Shown: positions 1-8,097 of the stretch, one piece after another
Numbering within the stretch: position 1 is the first letter of the stretch
Layout: every line of letters begins with the position of its first letter
Assembly (NCBI GenBank): GCA_035495315.1
Contig: DATJGF010000049.1
Coordinates: forward strand, 1 to 18,467
DNA from: DATJGF01 sp035495315
GTDB lineage: Bacteria; Verrucomicrobiota; Verrucomicrobiia; Limisphaerales; UBA8199
Length of the DNA stretch: 18,467 bases
Reading direction: 5' to 3'
Made by a program: the position numbers and the translations under genes
Notes under the pieces: model-generated
What the model was told of the DNA's origin: nothing
What the model saw: the letters and a program-made list of their open reading frames with translations, nothing else
Databases searched by the model: none

Positions 1-160
1 CACTGTTGACGTGGAATTCACCGGTCGACTGAATAGCGTCCACCAACCAGTGGCCATAATTAATAAAATCCAGCCCCTTGGCGGCGTGGTTGAAGGAAGT
101 TTCTGCATAAACCGGCCCGATCTGCACTGCCCAATCGCCGATGTAGTATACCTTCTTCAT
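1..160 (-). CDS. GATase1-like putative glutamine amidotransferase (5' end only)
   Basis: The first 53 codons of a minus-strand gene that runs off the left edge. The protein opens MKKVYYIGDWAVQ, and further on has KGLDFINYGHWLVDAI, resembling the N-terminus of the 'putative glutamine amidotransferase' (GATase1-like, formerly DUF1355) proteins common in Planctomycetes and Verrucomicrobia. In those the first strand ends in a GD and a KGxD...Y.....LV.AL block follows. The nucleophile-containing part lies outside the window, so activity cannot be judged. The ATG at 158-160 shares 4 bases with the stop of the upstream 51-codon frame (ATGA overlap), as in translationally coupled genes. The purine run AAAAGGG just upstream could serve as ribosome binding site. 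Family assignment is by recall of the N-terminus and is moderate. Confidence 0.55.
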   Translation of the reverse strand, partial: MKKVYYIGDWAVQIGPVYAETSFNHAAKGLDFINYGHWLVDAIQSTGEFHVNS

Positions 161-312
161 AGACCCTTTTCGTCAGTGGCGGCATCGAGGCTAAGTTGAG
201 TTAACCGAAAACATCTGCTCAGGGTTGTTTCGGTCGACGTCAATAGCGGGGCAGGGGCCCCAAGAATTCCGAGGAGAGTTGCAGTCTTAAGAAAGCCGCG
301 CCGCGTCTTCAT
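157..312 (-). CDS. Tat-signal stub, 51 residues (possible truncated exported protein)
   Basis: This short frame begins MKTRRGFLKTATLLGILG, which fits the twin-arginine consensus (RRxFLK) followed by a hydrophobic stretch and a small-residue region (GAPAPLL) that could be cleaved. Only about 25 residues of unremarkable, S/T-rich sequence follow before the stop, so no mature domain is present. Its stop overlaps the next start by 4 bases. It may be the surviving 5' end of a Tat-exported protein whose remainder was lost by deletion or frameshift, or a genuine small coupled frame. No strong Shine-Dalgarno is visible upstream. The Tat motif is seen directly; that it is a remnant is inference. Confidence 0.35.
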   Translation of the reverse strand: MKTRRGFLKTATLLGILGAPAPLLTSTETTLSRCFRLTQLSLDAATDEKGL

Positions 313-870
313 AACTGGTCGTAAGGAGCACTGCAATCTCCTCATGAAAGACCAGCGAGGGCGTTCCGGCAACGTCGAAATAGCCCAACCCAAATTGATT
401 GGGCTCAAGGTCGAGCCGATTAGCCGAAAGATCCTCTTTCGGCGCTGACCCTGCGCACGCAACTGGCAGCGAACCGAGCAGGCACGGAACGAAATGCGTC
501 GGTTCCACCAGTCGCACTATGTTGGTATCCAACCTCGCCTTAAGCTTGCCAGGGAGTTCGAGGTAGTAAACCGTTACTCAGGCTACGCTGAAATACAATC
601 TTGTGCCTGGCTGAAAACCGTTTGCTGCCCCGGATTCAATATAGTGAAACGCAACGGCGTTCCGATCCTCATGAACCCGGAGGCAAAGTTTGCGGCCGAG
701 GTTGAGCGATGTGCGCAATTGATTGGCATCAGTCTGCATTTGGTCAGTGACCATCGCGTTATGCACCCGAAGGGTCTGAGCGGTCTTCATGTGCCGCCTC
801 TCCACTTGTCCCTTATTCCGAAATCAAAGCATTTTCCCTGTCCAGGTCTCCACTTAACTCCGGGCTAGCA
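313..870. other. Region without a convincing intact gene
   Basis: About 560 bases with only weak coding signal. On the minus strand one reading frame is open from about 805 down to 287 except for a single TGA at 578-580. Its peptide (for example LEPNQFGLGYFDVAGTPSLV near 360-420) matches no family I recognise. A plus-strand frame from 494 to 868 is also open, but has no ribosome binding site and an implausible composition. The likeliest reading is decayed coding DNA or intergenic DNA. No clear terminator or repeat was found. Confidence 0.4.
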
Positions 871-1350
871 TCATCGGACTGATGGCCAAACTGCACGGCT
901 CTTTTCCACAAACTCAAGGCAAGAGCCTACTATCTTGGCATTGGCAGCCGTGAGCGCCTCGGCATTGGAGCGGGCAGCTTCCGCTGACGACTTCCAAAAC
1001 TCCATCCATTTGGCCTGGCTGTCGGCGAGCCTGGAAGTTTGCGCGGCCTCCGTCGCCTTCCTGACCAATTCAATGCAATCCCGATTGTTTTTTTCCAAGA
1101 GGTGCAAGACCTCTTCGATGTGCTTGTGCGCAGCGGGAAGGACTGTGCCGGCACTGGACGTGTAGTCCGCCAAGCACTTCTCCCAATCCCGCGTGGGAGC
1201 GGCCTGCTGAAGTGCCTTGCCCCACCATTGAGCAGCCTCCAATTGCAGTTTCAAGCCGGTCCTCAGGACCTGTTCATAACTTTTCAGCGCTTCCTCTGCC
1301 ATTCCCAATACAGCCGTTCCATCACTGCGTTCTTTTGTCGTTTTTGTCAT
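871..1350 (-). CDS. Phasin-like helical protein
   Basis: A 159-residue, almost wholly helical protein, rich in Ala, Glu, Lys and Leu, with no signal peptide or membrane segment. Amphipathic stretches (ALKSYEQVLRTGLKLQLEAA near residues 22-41, HIEEVLHLLEKNNRDCIELV in the middle, SQAKWMEFWKSSAEAARSNAEAL near the end) resemble phasins, the small proteins that coat polyhydroxyalkanoate granules in the cytoplasm. The length is typical of that family. The ATG at 1348-1350 is preceded by GAGGAA at good spacing. The gene stands alone on its strand, divergent from the rhamnosidase. No PHA synthase is in the window, so the granule role rests on fold and composition only; a generic coiled-coil stress protein is the alternative. 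Confidence 0.55.
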   Translation of the reverse strand: MTKTTKERSDGTAVLGMAEEALKSYEQVLRTGLKLQLEAAQWWGKALQQAAPTRDWEKCLADYTSSAGTVLPAAHKHIEEVLHLLEKNNRDCIELVRKATEAAQTSRLADSQAKWMEFWKSSAEAARSNAEALTAANAKIVGSCLEFVEKSRAVWPSVR

Positions 1351-1465
1351 AAGTTATTCCTCGTTCTTTGGTTTTTCATCCGCCGCTGCTTTATCGGAGC
1401 GCCAAACCTAAACTGCGCTCGCTATTAGAAAGCAAAGCCCAATATCGGCGGGCTGTCAATAGTTA

Positions 1466-1483
1466 ATTGTGCAAATGCACAAT
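1466..1483. promoter_or_regulatory. Operator-like palindrome, copy 1
   Basis: ATTGTGCAAATGCACAAT: two 8-base arms (ATTGTGCA / TGCACAAT) exactly inverted around a central AA. The size and symmetry fit a dimeric helix-turn-helix repressor or activator site. It lies about 185 bp upstream of the rhamnosidase ATG and about 115 bp upstream of the phasin-like ATG. The palindrome is seen directly; its function is inferred. The arms are too short and AT-rich to look like a terminator. Confidence 0.55.
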
Positions 1484-1544
1484 AAACCGTTGAACCATAG
1501 TTGTGCCAAAAACTGACGCATATCATGCTTGAATGACGATCGAT

Positions 1545-1562
1545 ATTATGCGAATGCACAAT
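1545..1562. promoter_or_regulatory. Operator-like palindrome, copy 2 (imperfect)
   Basis: ATTATGCGAATGCACAAT: identical to copy 1 except at two positions in the left arm (fourth and eighth bases). Its right arm TGCACAAT is identical. The centre lies 79 bp from that of copy 1 and about 114 bp upstream of the rhamnosidase ATG. Two matching sites at this spacing fit cooperative binding or a DNA loop by a dimeric or tetrameric regulator. No regulator gene is visible nearby. Confidence 0.5.
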
Positions 1563-1667
1563 TGTCTGCTTACATCGAGCGGTCACCGTCTTTTTCGTCC
1601 TGGAATGTTTTGGCAGGAATGCGGTACAAGTAATCAGTTGTTCGCCAGCATCCTTTTTGTTGCACCC

Positions 1668-4448
1668 ATGAGAACGAGTCTCCTGATCCTGCTCCTCTTT
1701 CAAGCGCTCGGCAGTTTGGCCGTAGCGGCGAGTTCGCTCCGTCCCGAGGATTTGCGTTGTGAGTATCTTCACGATCCATTGGGGATTGACGCGGCTCGGC
1801 CCGGCCTCGGCTGGATTTGCCAAGCGGTGGATCCTCAAGCGCGGGGTTTAAACCAGACCGCCTATCAGGTGCTTGTGGCCAGCAGGCCTGAAGAATTATC
1901 CGCCGCAAGAGCGGATCTATGGGACAGCGGCAAAATCGAGTCGGGCAACTCCGTGCAAGTAATCTACTCCGGCAAGCCCTTGCTATCGACGCAGGAGTGT
2001 TTTTGGACAGTTCGTGTTTGGGACCAGGACGGAAGTCCTTCGCCATGGAGCAGGCCGGCCCGATGGAGTATGGGGCTGTTGAAACCTGGGGATTGGCACG
2101 CCCACTGGATCGGGTTCGACGAAGAGGAACAGCCTACGGGAACCAACGCGCCCCCTGAAATCCGGCGTTTGGCAGCCCGGTGGCTAAGACGTGATTTCCA
2201 GGTGATAAAGCCGTTGCGCCGGGCGACCGTTTGGTTTTCCGGTCTCGGCCTTTCGGAGCTTTATCTAAACGGGGGTAAAGTGGGGCGGGATGTGCTCTCA
2301 CCCGGCCTGACGGATTACACTCGCAGGGTTCTTTACGTAACGCACGATGTGAAACCGTTTTTGAAGAAAGGAGCCAATGCGGTTGGGGTCGTCCTTGGGA
2401 ACGGCCGATTTTACGCGCCCCGTTCTCGTGTTCCCACCGGGACGGTATCGTATGGGTATCCAAAGATGCTATTCCAGATGAGCCTGGAGTACGTCGATGG
2501 CACGACGCAGGAGATCGTAAGCGACGCCTCATGGCGATTGACCACTGATGGCCCGATTCGCGCCAACAATGAATATGATGGCGAGGAATACGATGCCCGG
2601 TTGGAAATGAAAAGGTGGGCTGAGACCGGCTGTGACGATTTGAAGTGGCGCCCTGCCCAATTGGTTAGCGAGCCGGGGGGCGTGCTCGCCCCGCAAATGA
2701 TCGAGCCCATCCGCGTCATTGAAACTCTCAAGCCGGTCGCGCTCAAAGAGCCCAAACCGGGGGTTTTCATTTTCGACATGGGGCAAAACATGGTCGGCTG
2801 GTGCCGGCTCAAGGTGTCGGGCCCTCGCGGCACGGCCGTCTCTCTGCGCCACGCGGAGGTGCTCAAACCCGACGGCACCTTGTATCTGGACAACATTCGC
2901 TCGGCGCGGGTAACTGATATCTATACCTTGAAAGGACAGGGGACCGAATCTTACGAGCCGCGTTTCACCTATCACGGATTTCGCTATGTAGAAGTTACAG
3001 GTTTTCCCGGCCGACCATCGTTATCGGCCATTGAGGGGAAAGTGGTGCATGATGACCTGGAAAGTGCCGGGGCTTTCACCTGTTCCAATCCGCTGCTAAA
3101 CCGGATCTACACTAACATTCTTTGGGGCGTGCGAGGCAATTACCGCAGCATCCCGACCGATTGCCCACAGCGGGACGAGCGCCAGGGTTGGCTGGGCGAC
3201 CGTTCGGCGGAATCCAAGGGAGAGACCTATTTGTTCAATACCGCGGCGCTGTATCGCAAATGGCTTCAGGACATGGCCGAGGCCCAGAAGCCGAACGGCA
3301 GTGTGCCTGACGTTTGCCCGGCTTACTGGCCCATCTACTCGGACAACGTCACCTGGCCGAGCAGCACAGTGATTATCCCGGCAGCGCTCCGGGAGCAGTA
3401 CGGCGACCAGGCGATCATCGGCACACATTATCAGAGCGCCAAGAAATGGATCGACTACATGGCAGCCTTTCTGACCGACGGTATCATCTCGCGTGATTCC
3501 TATGGCGACTGGTGTGTGCCGCCGGAGGAACAAAAGCTCATCCACTCGAAAGACCCGTTGCGCAAGACGGCTCCGGCCTTGCTGGCGACGGCGTACTACT
3601 ATTATGACCTGCGCCTCATGGAGCGATACGCCACGCTGCTCAACCAGCCAGCAGACACCCAGCGTTTCCAGTCACTGGCGGCTGGGGTAAAAACGGCTTT
3701 CAATCGGAAATTCTGGAACCACCAGGCGGGTTATTACGACAATGGATCGCAGACCTCGTGCGTGCTGCCGCTTGCTTTCGGACTTGTCCCCGAAGAAAAC
3801 CGGCAACCCCTATTTGTCCATCTGGTAGAAAGAATATCGGCAGAAACGCGGGGCCATGTCGGCACGGGCCTTGTTGGCGGGCAGTGGCTCATGCGCGTCC
3901 TCACCGACAATGGTCGGGCAGATCTGGCTTATCAGATCGCCTCTCAAGAATCCTATCCCAGCTGGGGCTATATGATTCAGAAAGGTGCCACGACCATTTG
4001 GGAGCTTTGGAACGGAGATACGGCGGACCCCGCTATGAATTCCGGCAACCACGTGATGCTGGTCGGTGACCTGGGTATCTGGTTCTTTGAATGCCTAGCG
4101 GGGATCGCGCCGGACCCGGAGCAACCGGGATTCAAGCGTCTGGTTATGCGCCCGGAAATTCCTGACGATCTGCACTTGGTCCAGGCGACCCATCACTCGC
4201 CTTGCGGTCTTATTGTCAGCTCGTGGAAAAAAGAGAAGGATGCTTTCCGATGGAAGGTCGAGATTCCGCCCAATACTACCGCACGGATATTTCTTCCGGC
4301 CGTCAAAGCCGAGAGCATCCGGGAGTCCGGCAAGCTCCTTTCAGAAAGCAAGGCGGTGAGACTGTTAAAGTGGGAAGCCGGTCGCGCGGAGCTCCTCATC
4401 GGTTCAGGTCGCTACGCCTTCGAGAGCAGCGTACCGATGGATCGGTAA
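1668..4448 (+). CDS. Secreted alpha-L-rhamnosidase, GH78 family
   Basis: A 926-residue enzyme expected to remove terminal alpha-L-rhamnose from glycans or glycosides by an inverting mechanism. A Sec signal peptide is clear (MRTSLLILLLFQALGSLAVA, residues 1-20). The mature protein follows the GH78 order. An N-terminal beta domain opens LRCEYLHDPLGIDAARPGLGW, and a Fn3-like part with VWDQDG follows. Beta-sandwich domains come next (LNGGKVGRDVLSPG; FDMGQNMVGWCRL). The (alpha/alpha)6 barrel carries DCPQRDERQGWLGD near residues 497-510 (D503, E504) and TTIWELWNGD with E779. These acidic clusters are where GH78 places its general acid and base. A C-terminal beta domain ends at Arg926. The ATG at 1668 is preferred because only it puts the signal peptide at the N-terminus; no good Shine-Dalgarno is seen. 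Length is normal for the family. The gene precedes the GH38 enzyme on the same strand. Regulation is probably through the two palindromes upstream. Confidence 0.92.
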   Translation: MRTSLLILLLFQALGSLAVAASSLRPEDLRCEYLHDPLGIDAARPGLGWICQAVDPQARGLNQTAYQVLVASRPEELSAARADLWDSGKIESGNSVQVIYSGKPLLSTQECFWTVRVWDQDGSPSPWSRPARWSMGLLKPGDWHAHWIGFDEEEQPTGTNAPPEIRRLAARWLRRDFQVIKPLRRATVWFSGLGLSELYLNGGKVGRDVLSPGLTDYTRRVLYVTHDVKPFLKKGANAVGVVLGNGRFYAPRSRVPTGTVSYGYPKMLFQMSLEYVDGTTQEIVSDASWRLTTDGPIRANNEYDGEEYDARLEMKRWAETGCDDLKWRPAQLVSEPGGVLAPQMIEPIRVIETLKPVALKEPKPGVFIFDMGQNMVGWCRLKVSGPRGTAVSLRHAEVLKPDGTLYLDNIRSARVTDIYTLKGQGTESYEPRFTYHGFRYVEVTGFPGRPSLSAIEGKVVHDDLESAGAFTCSNPLLNRIYTNILWGVRGNYRSIPTDCPQRDERQGWLGDRSAESKGETYLFNTAALYRKWLQDMAEAQKPNGSVPDVCPAYWPIYSDNVTWPSSTVIIPAALREQYGDQAIIGTHYQSAKKWIDYMAAFLTDGIISRDSYGDWCVPPEEQKLIHSKDPLRKTAPALLATAYYYYDLRLMERYATLLNQPADTQRFQSLAAGVKTAFNRKFWNHQAGYYDNGSQTSCVLPLAFGLVPEENRQPLFVHLVERISAETRGHVGTGLVGGQWLMRVLTDNGRADLAYQIASQESYPSWGYMIQKGATTIWELWNGDTADPAMNSGNHVMLVGDLGIWFFECLAGIAPDPEQPGFKRLVMRPEIPDDLHLVQATHHSPCGLIVSSWKKEKDAFRWKVEIPPNTTARIFLPAVKAESIRESGKLLSESKAVRLLKWEAGRAELLIGSGRYAFESSVPMDR

Positions 4449-4749
4449 GGCAGGCCCGCGAAGACTCAATAGGCCTGCTCTCCCTAGCGCCTTCTAAGAA
4501 ACTCACGTTGCAAGTTCCAGGTCGCGAGGAAACTAAGGACCCGTCACCCTAACCCTCTCCCCTAAAAAGGGAAGAGGGAGACACCGTCGCCCTGTCACTC
4601 TGGGGCGGCGATACGCATCGCTACTATGAATTGTTCTTACCGCTTGCTCTCTATTGATAAGCACGCTAGAAACTGAGGTGTCGGTAGCCCTTTTGTCGGC
4701 GTACGGTGGCATTTAGCCGCAACCCGGCACGGGTCCCTAACCCTGCGAC
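4449..4749. other. Intergenic spacer between rhamnosidase and GH38 genes
   Basis: About 300 bases without a gene. The only structure seen is a C/G-rich inverted repeat around 4553-4578 (listed separately). No clear promoter or terminator was found, so co-transcription of the flanking enzymes cannot be decided. Short plus-strand frames here are continuations of shadow frames from the rhamnosidase gene. Confidence 0.5.
4541..4580. repeat. REP-like palindromic element
   Basis: A CACCCTAACCCTCTCCCC stretch is followed after a short A-rich loop by GGGAAGAGGG, giving an imperfect hairpin (arms about 4553-4562 and 4569-4578). The CCCTAACCCTCTCCC...GGGAGAGGG pattern is a familiar type of dispersed extragenic palindrome in many bacterial genomes. 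No T-run follows, so it is not a classic intrinsic terminator, although such hairpins can stop or stabilise transcripts. Only one copy is in the window, so repetitiveness is recalled, not shown. Confidence 0.4.
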
Positions 4750-7700
4750 ATGAAATATTTTCTCTACTCCCCGGCCCCGGCGCTGATGGTTTTATGCAAC
4801 CTCTTTGCCTCGGGAATCACCTCTCCAGGAACTGCAGCGACCCTGTGGCAGATCGGCGTCAAGGATTCCGGAAACACCGAGTTTGCGCTCGCGCCCGGCA
4901 GCTATAAGAACTTTCGTCAGGATGGTTTTTTTGTTGTCGGCAGCTCTCAGGCTAAACAGGACTGGCCCTATGTGCATCCCGGTCCTGGCGATGCCTGGGC
5001 CGGCGGACGAGCCCACACCTTCACCATCCTTTTCAATCTCAAGAGCGCTCCGCGATCGGGTGAGGGCCGGCTGGTGTTGGACCTGCTGGATACTCAGCAT
5101 AGCGCACCGCCTCAGCTTCGCATTGAGTTTAACGGACACGTATGGGAGAAGCACCTGCCCGGTGGTGGCGGGGACGCTTCCGTTTCCGGTGAGCCGGCCA
5201 AAGGCCGCCCATTCTCTTGGGAGATCCCTGTTCCGCCGGACACATGGCGGACCGGACAAAATGAAATCACTCTGACCACGCTCTCGGGCAGTTGGCTGCT
5301 TTATGATAGCATTCGGCTCGAAGCACCACCCGGTGTCCAATTAGGCTCAGTCGCCCGCCGCACGCAGATCATCGGTGTGCGGATTCCTCCCGTTTGGCTC
5401 AAGCAAGGAGGCAAAGTGTTGCAACCCCTGAGCGTCTCCATTCGCCACATTGGGGACCAATCCAAAGGGAAATTGCAGCTGGGTGAAGCCGAAGCAGTCC
5501 AGCTGGATTTGAGCAATGGCCTGCAAACCATCGAACTGAACATTCCGGCCGCGGAGAAAGTGCAAAAGCTCACTTTGAATCTCGCCGTGGACGGGCAGGT
5601 TTCAGCCGCTACCAATCTTACCGTGGGTCCGCCACCGATTCGGGAGCTGTGGCTGCTACCCCATTCACACGTCGACATCGGATACACGCACCGACAGGAG
5701 GATGTGATCGGCGTGCAAATCGGCAATCTGGAGAAAGCGATGAGCCTGGCCCAGGCGAGCGCCGGCAACCCGCCGGGCATGCGTTTCAAGTGGAACCCCG
5801 AAGCCGTCTGGACTCTGGATCATTTCCTTGAGAGGGCCACGCCGCAAGCGCGGGAGGCGTTTCTCCGGGCCGTGCGGGCCGGCGAGGTGGGCGTCGACGC
5901 GCTGTATGGCAACATGCTGACGGGGTTGTGCCGGCCGGAGGAGTTGGCGGAATGCCTGGCCTTCGGCGCGCGACTCAGCACTATCACGGGAGTGCCGGTG
6001 CGGTCGGCTTCGATCTGCGATGTGCCTGGCTACACTTGGGGACTGGTCCCCATCCTGGCCCAGGCCGGGGTGAAGTATTTCGCCATCGGCCCGAACTTCG
6101 GCGATCGCGTCGGCACCATCCATTTGTGGGATAACAAACCGTTCTACTGGAAATCGCAGAGCGGCCATGAACGGGTTCTTTGTTGGGTCGTGGATAACTA
6201 TCATTTCCTGGGAGATGTCGAACAAAACGTCCTGGCCCAGGTTGAACGCCTTCAGCGCAGCGGTTTTCCCTACGACCTCTCGTTTCTGTTTTGGGTTGGC
6301 CAGTGGCCTAACGGCGGCGTCGATAATGCTCCGCCCGACGAAAAACTGCCCCAGAAGGTGATGGCTTGGAATGCGAAGTATGCGGCGCCAAAAGTGGTGA
6401 TCGGTCTGGCGGCTGAGTATTTCTCGGAGTTCGAACGGCGGCACGGAACCAGGTTGCCTGAGTTCCGCGGCGACCTGACGCCGTACTGGGAGGACGGTGC
6501 TGGCTCGACGGCTCGTGAGACGGGTCTAAACCGCGCCTCAGGAGACCGTCTCTGCCAGGCTGCCACTCTCTTTGCTATGCGCGATCCGCGCCGTTATCCC
6601 GCCGCGTCGTTTGATGCGGCCTGGAAAAACGTTCTGCTCTACAGCGAACATACGTGGGGCGCGTGGTGCAGCATCTCCAAACCGGATGACCCTTTCACTT
6701 TGGATCAGTGGCGGGCCAAGCAAGGCTTTGCACTGACAGCGGACAAGCAATCCCGTGAGTTGCTGGCCTCAGCTCTGCCCAGGACCGCTAAACCCGCTGC
6801 CATTGACGTTTTCAATACGACCCAGTGGTTGCGAACGGATCTCGCGGTCGTGTCGGCCGAGATCACTGGCCCGAATCCCGTGAAGTTGCTCGATCAACGC
6901 GGAAAAGTTGTTCCTGCGCAGCGACTGAGTTCCGGGGGACTTGCTTTCATCGCACGCGAGGTCCCTCCGTTTGGATCCAAACGCTATCGGCTGGTAGCTG
7001 GCTCGAGTGACAATCGCTTCCAATCTCGTATCCATGCGGCGGGAAATGTGCTGGCAAGTTCGTTGCTTCGTGTCGAATTGAATCCGCGGTCGGGCGCAGT
7101 AAAAAGCCTGCATCTGAAAGGCCTGGCTCGCGATTTTGTGGATCCTAAAGCGGCGGTGGAGCTGAATGATTTTCGTTACCTGCTGGGCACCAATGCCGCC
7201 GGCGCCCAGCCGAACGGTCCGGCAAAAATCTCCGTCCTGGAGTCCGGGCCCGTCGTCGGCGTCCTGCGCATCGAATCGGATGCACCCGGCTGCAACCGCC
7301 TGGTCCGTGAGGTGCAAGTCGTAGAAGGTCTTGACCGGGTACAATTGGTCGATCACCTGGACCGCCAGTCGGTGCGGGAAAAGGACGGCGTGCACATTGG
7401 TTTTGGTTTTAATGTGCCCGGGGCTACGATTCGCATGGAGACGCCCTGGGCGGTTGTTCGGCCAAATGTAGATCAATTGATGGGCTCCTGCCGGAACTGG
7501 TTTACGATTCAACGGTGGGTCGACGTTTCCGGCAAGGACTTTGGAATCGCTCTGGCGTCACTCGACGCGCCATTAATCGAAATTGGCGGATTGACGGCGA
7601 ACCTGCTGGGCAGCGTCGCCTTCAATGAATGGATGACCAACGCGCCGGACTCCAGCACGATTTACTCGTGGGCCCAAAACAATCATTGGCATACTAACTA

Positions 7701-8097
7701 TAAGATCGATCAACCTGGCCTTACGACCTTCCACTACGTGCTGCGGCCGCACCTGGCAGGATATTCTGCCGCTGATTCGGCTCGCTTTGGGCTCGAAACC
7801 TCCCGCCCGCTGCTGGTCGCCCCGGCGGAGGACCAAACGCCAGTCGGTTCGCTGGTCACGATTTCCACACCGAACGTGGTTATTGAAACCTGCAAAATAA
7901 GCGAGGACGGGAAAGCGCTCATTCTCCGTTTGTTCGGCGTGTCCGGAAAGAATCAATCCGTGGAATTGCAGTGGCACACGATCAAGCCCTCGTCGATCTG
8001 GCTGAGTGATTTGACGGAAAAACCGCTTCAGCGAGTTGCCGGTCGCATCGAGATTCCCGCTTTTGAGGTCGTGAATCTGCGAGCCGCGTTGGATTGA
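4750..8097 (+). CDS. Secreted GH38 alpha-mannosidase-like enzyme with PL4 domain III-like module
   Basis: A 1115-residue protein with an N-terminal export signal (hydrophobic core about residues 10-30). Residues about 32-192 resemble domain III of PL4 rhamnogalacturonan lyases, a carbohydrate-binding-like beta sandwich: LWQIGVKDSGNTEF, PGPGDAWAGGRAHTFTI, and the closing GSWLLYDSIRLEAP. The GH38 catalytic domain starts near residue 298 with LPHSHVDIGYTH. The expected metal and catalytic residues are present: H307 and D309 (HxD), D424 in CDVPGYTWG as nucleophile, and H634 in SEHTWGAW. GH38 enzymes are retaining, zinc-dependent alpha-mannosidases. The C-terminal half is the usual beta-rich GH38 region. 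The ATG at 4750 gives the signal peptide; no strong ribosome site is visible. The exact substrate is uncertain, because distant GH38 members may act on other mannosides or mannose-like sugars. Context with GH78 suggests a branched glycan containing rhamnose. Confidence 0.85.
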   Translation: MKYFLYSPAPALMVLCNLFASGITSPGTAATLWQIGVKDSGNTEFALAPGSYKNFRQDGFFVVGSSQAKQDWPYVHPGPGDAWAGGRAHTFTILFNLKSAPRSGEGRLVLDLLDTQHSAPPQLRIEFNGHVWEKHLPGGGGDASVSGEPAKGRPFSWEIPVPPDTWRTGQNEITLTTLSGSWLLYDSIRLEAPPGVQLGSVARRTQIIGVRIPPVWLKQGGKVLQPLSVSIRHIGDQSKGKLQLGEAEAVQLDLSNGLQTIELNIPAAEKVQKLTLNLAVDGQVSAATNLTVGPPPIRELWLLPHSHVDIGYTHRQEDVIGVQIGNLEKAMSLAQASAGNPPGMRFKWNPEAVWTLDHFLERATPQAREAFLRAVRAGEVGVDALYGNMLTGLCRPEELAECLAFGARLSTITGVPVRSASICDVPGYTWGLVPILAQAGVKYFAIGPNFGDRVGTIHLWDNKPFYWKSQSGHERVLCWVVDNYHFLGDVEQNVLAQVERLQRSGFPYDLSFLFWVGQWPNGGVDNAPPDEKLPQKVMAWNAKYAAPKVVIGLAAEYFSEFERRHGTRLPEFRGDLTPYWEDGAGSTARETGLNRASGDRLCQAATLFAMRDPRRYPAASFDAAWKNVLLYSEHTWGAWCSISKPDDPFTLDQWRAKQGFALTADKQSRELLASALPRTAKPAAIDVFNTTQWLRTDLAVVSAEITGPNPVKLLDQRGKVVPAQRLSSGGLAFIAREVPPFGSKRYRLVAGSSDNRFQSRIHAAGNVLASSLLRVELNPRSGAVKSLHLKGLARDFVDPKAAVELNDFRYLLGTNAAGAQPNGPAKISVLESGPVVGVLRIESDAPGCNRLVREVQVVEGLDRVQLVDHLDRQSVREKDGVHIGFGFNVPGATIRMETPWAVVRPNVDQLMGSCRNWFTIQRWVDVSGKDFGIALASLDAPLIEIGGLTANLLGSVAFNEWMTNAPDSSTIYSWAQNNHWHTNYKIDQPGLTTFHYVLRPHLAGYSAADSARFGLETSRPLLVAPAEDQTPVGSLVTISTPNVVIETCKISEDGKALILRLFGVSGKNQSVELQWHTIKPSSIWLSDLTEKPLQRVAGRIEIPAFEVVNLRAALD

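Larger units (their letters stand above)
1351..1667. promoter_or_regulatory. Divergent intergenic region, phasin-like gene / rhamnosidase
   Basis: About 317 bases between the start of the minus-strand phasin-like gene (1350) and the chosen rhamnosidase start (1668). It contains an 18-bp perfect palindrome at 1466-1483, a near copy at 1545-1562, and an isolated half-site TTGTGC at 1501-1506. No convincing sigma-70 promoter hexamer pair could be placed. The frame that extends the rhamnosidase upstream to 1533 would run through the second palindrome and is probably not translated. Confidence 0.5.

Noticed and set aside
494..868. 124-codon plus-strand frame
   Set aside because: No ribosome site, no recognisable motif, odd His/Pro/Leu-rich tail, and it lies opposite an equally open minus-strand frame in a probably decayed region.
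1435..1453. Possible hairpin AGCCC...GGGCT
   Set aside because: Only a five-base stem with a long loop and no T-run; below what I would call a terminator or operator.
1533..1667. Upstream extension of the rhamnosidase frame (45 extra residues)
   Set aside because: It places 45 non-signal residues before a perfect signal peptide, crosses the second operator-like palindrome and has no ribosome site. The ATG at 1668 fits better.
1425..1838. 137-codon minus-strand frame overlapping the rhamnosidase 5' end
   Set aside because: It crosses both palindromes and the signal-peptide region and has no recognisable domain; it is a shadow of the GH78 gene.
5665..6444. 259-codon frame antisense to the GH38 gene
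   Set aside because: Its peptide is rich in Arg, His and Pro as expected of an antisense shadow. The plus strand carries all GH38 catalytic motifs here.
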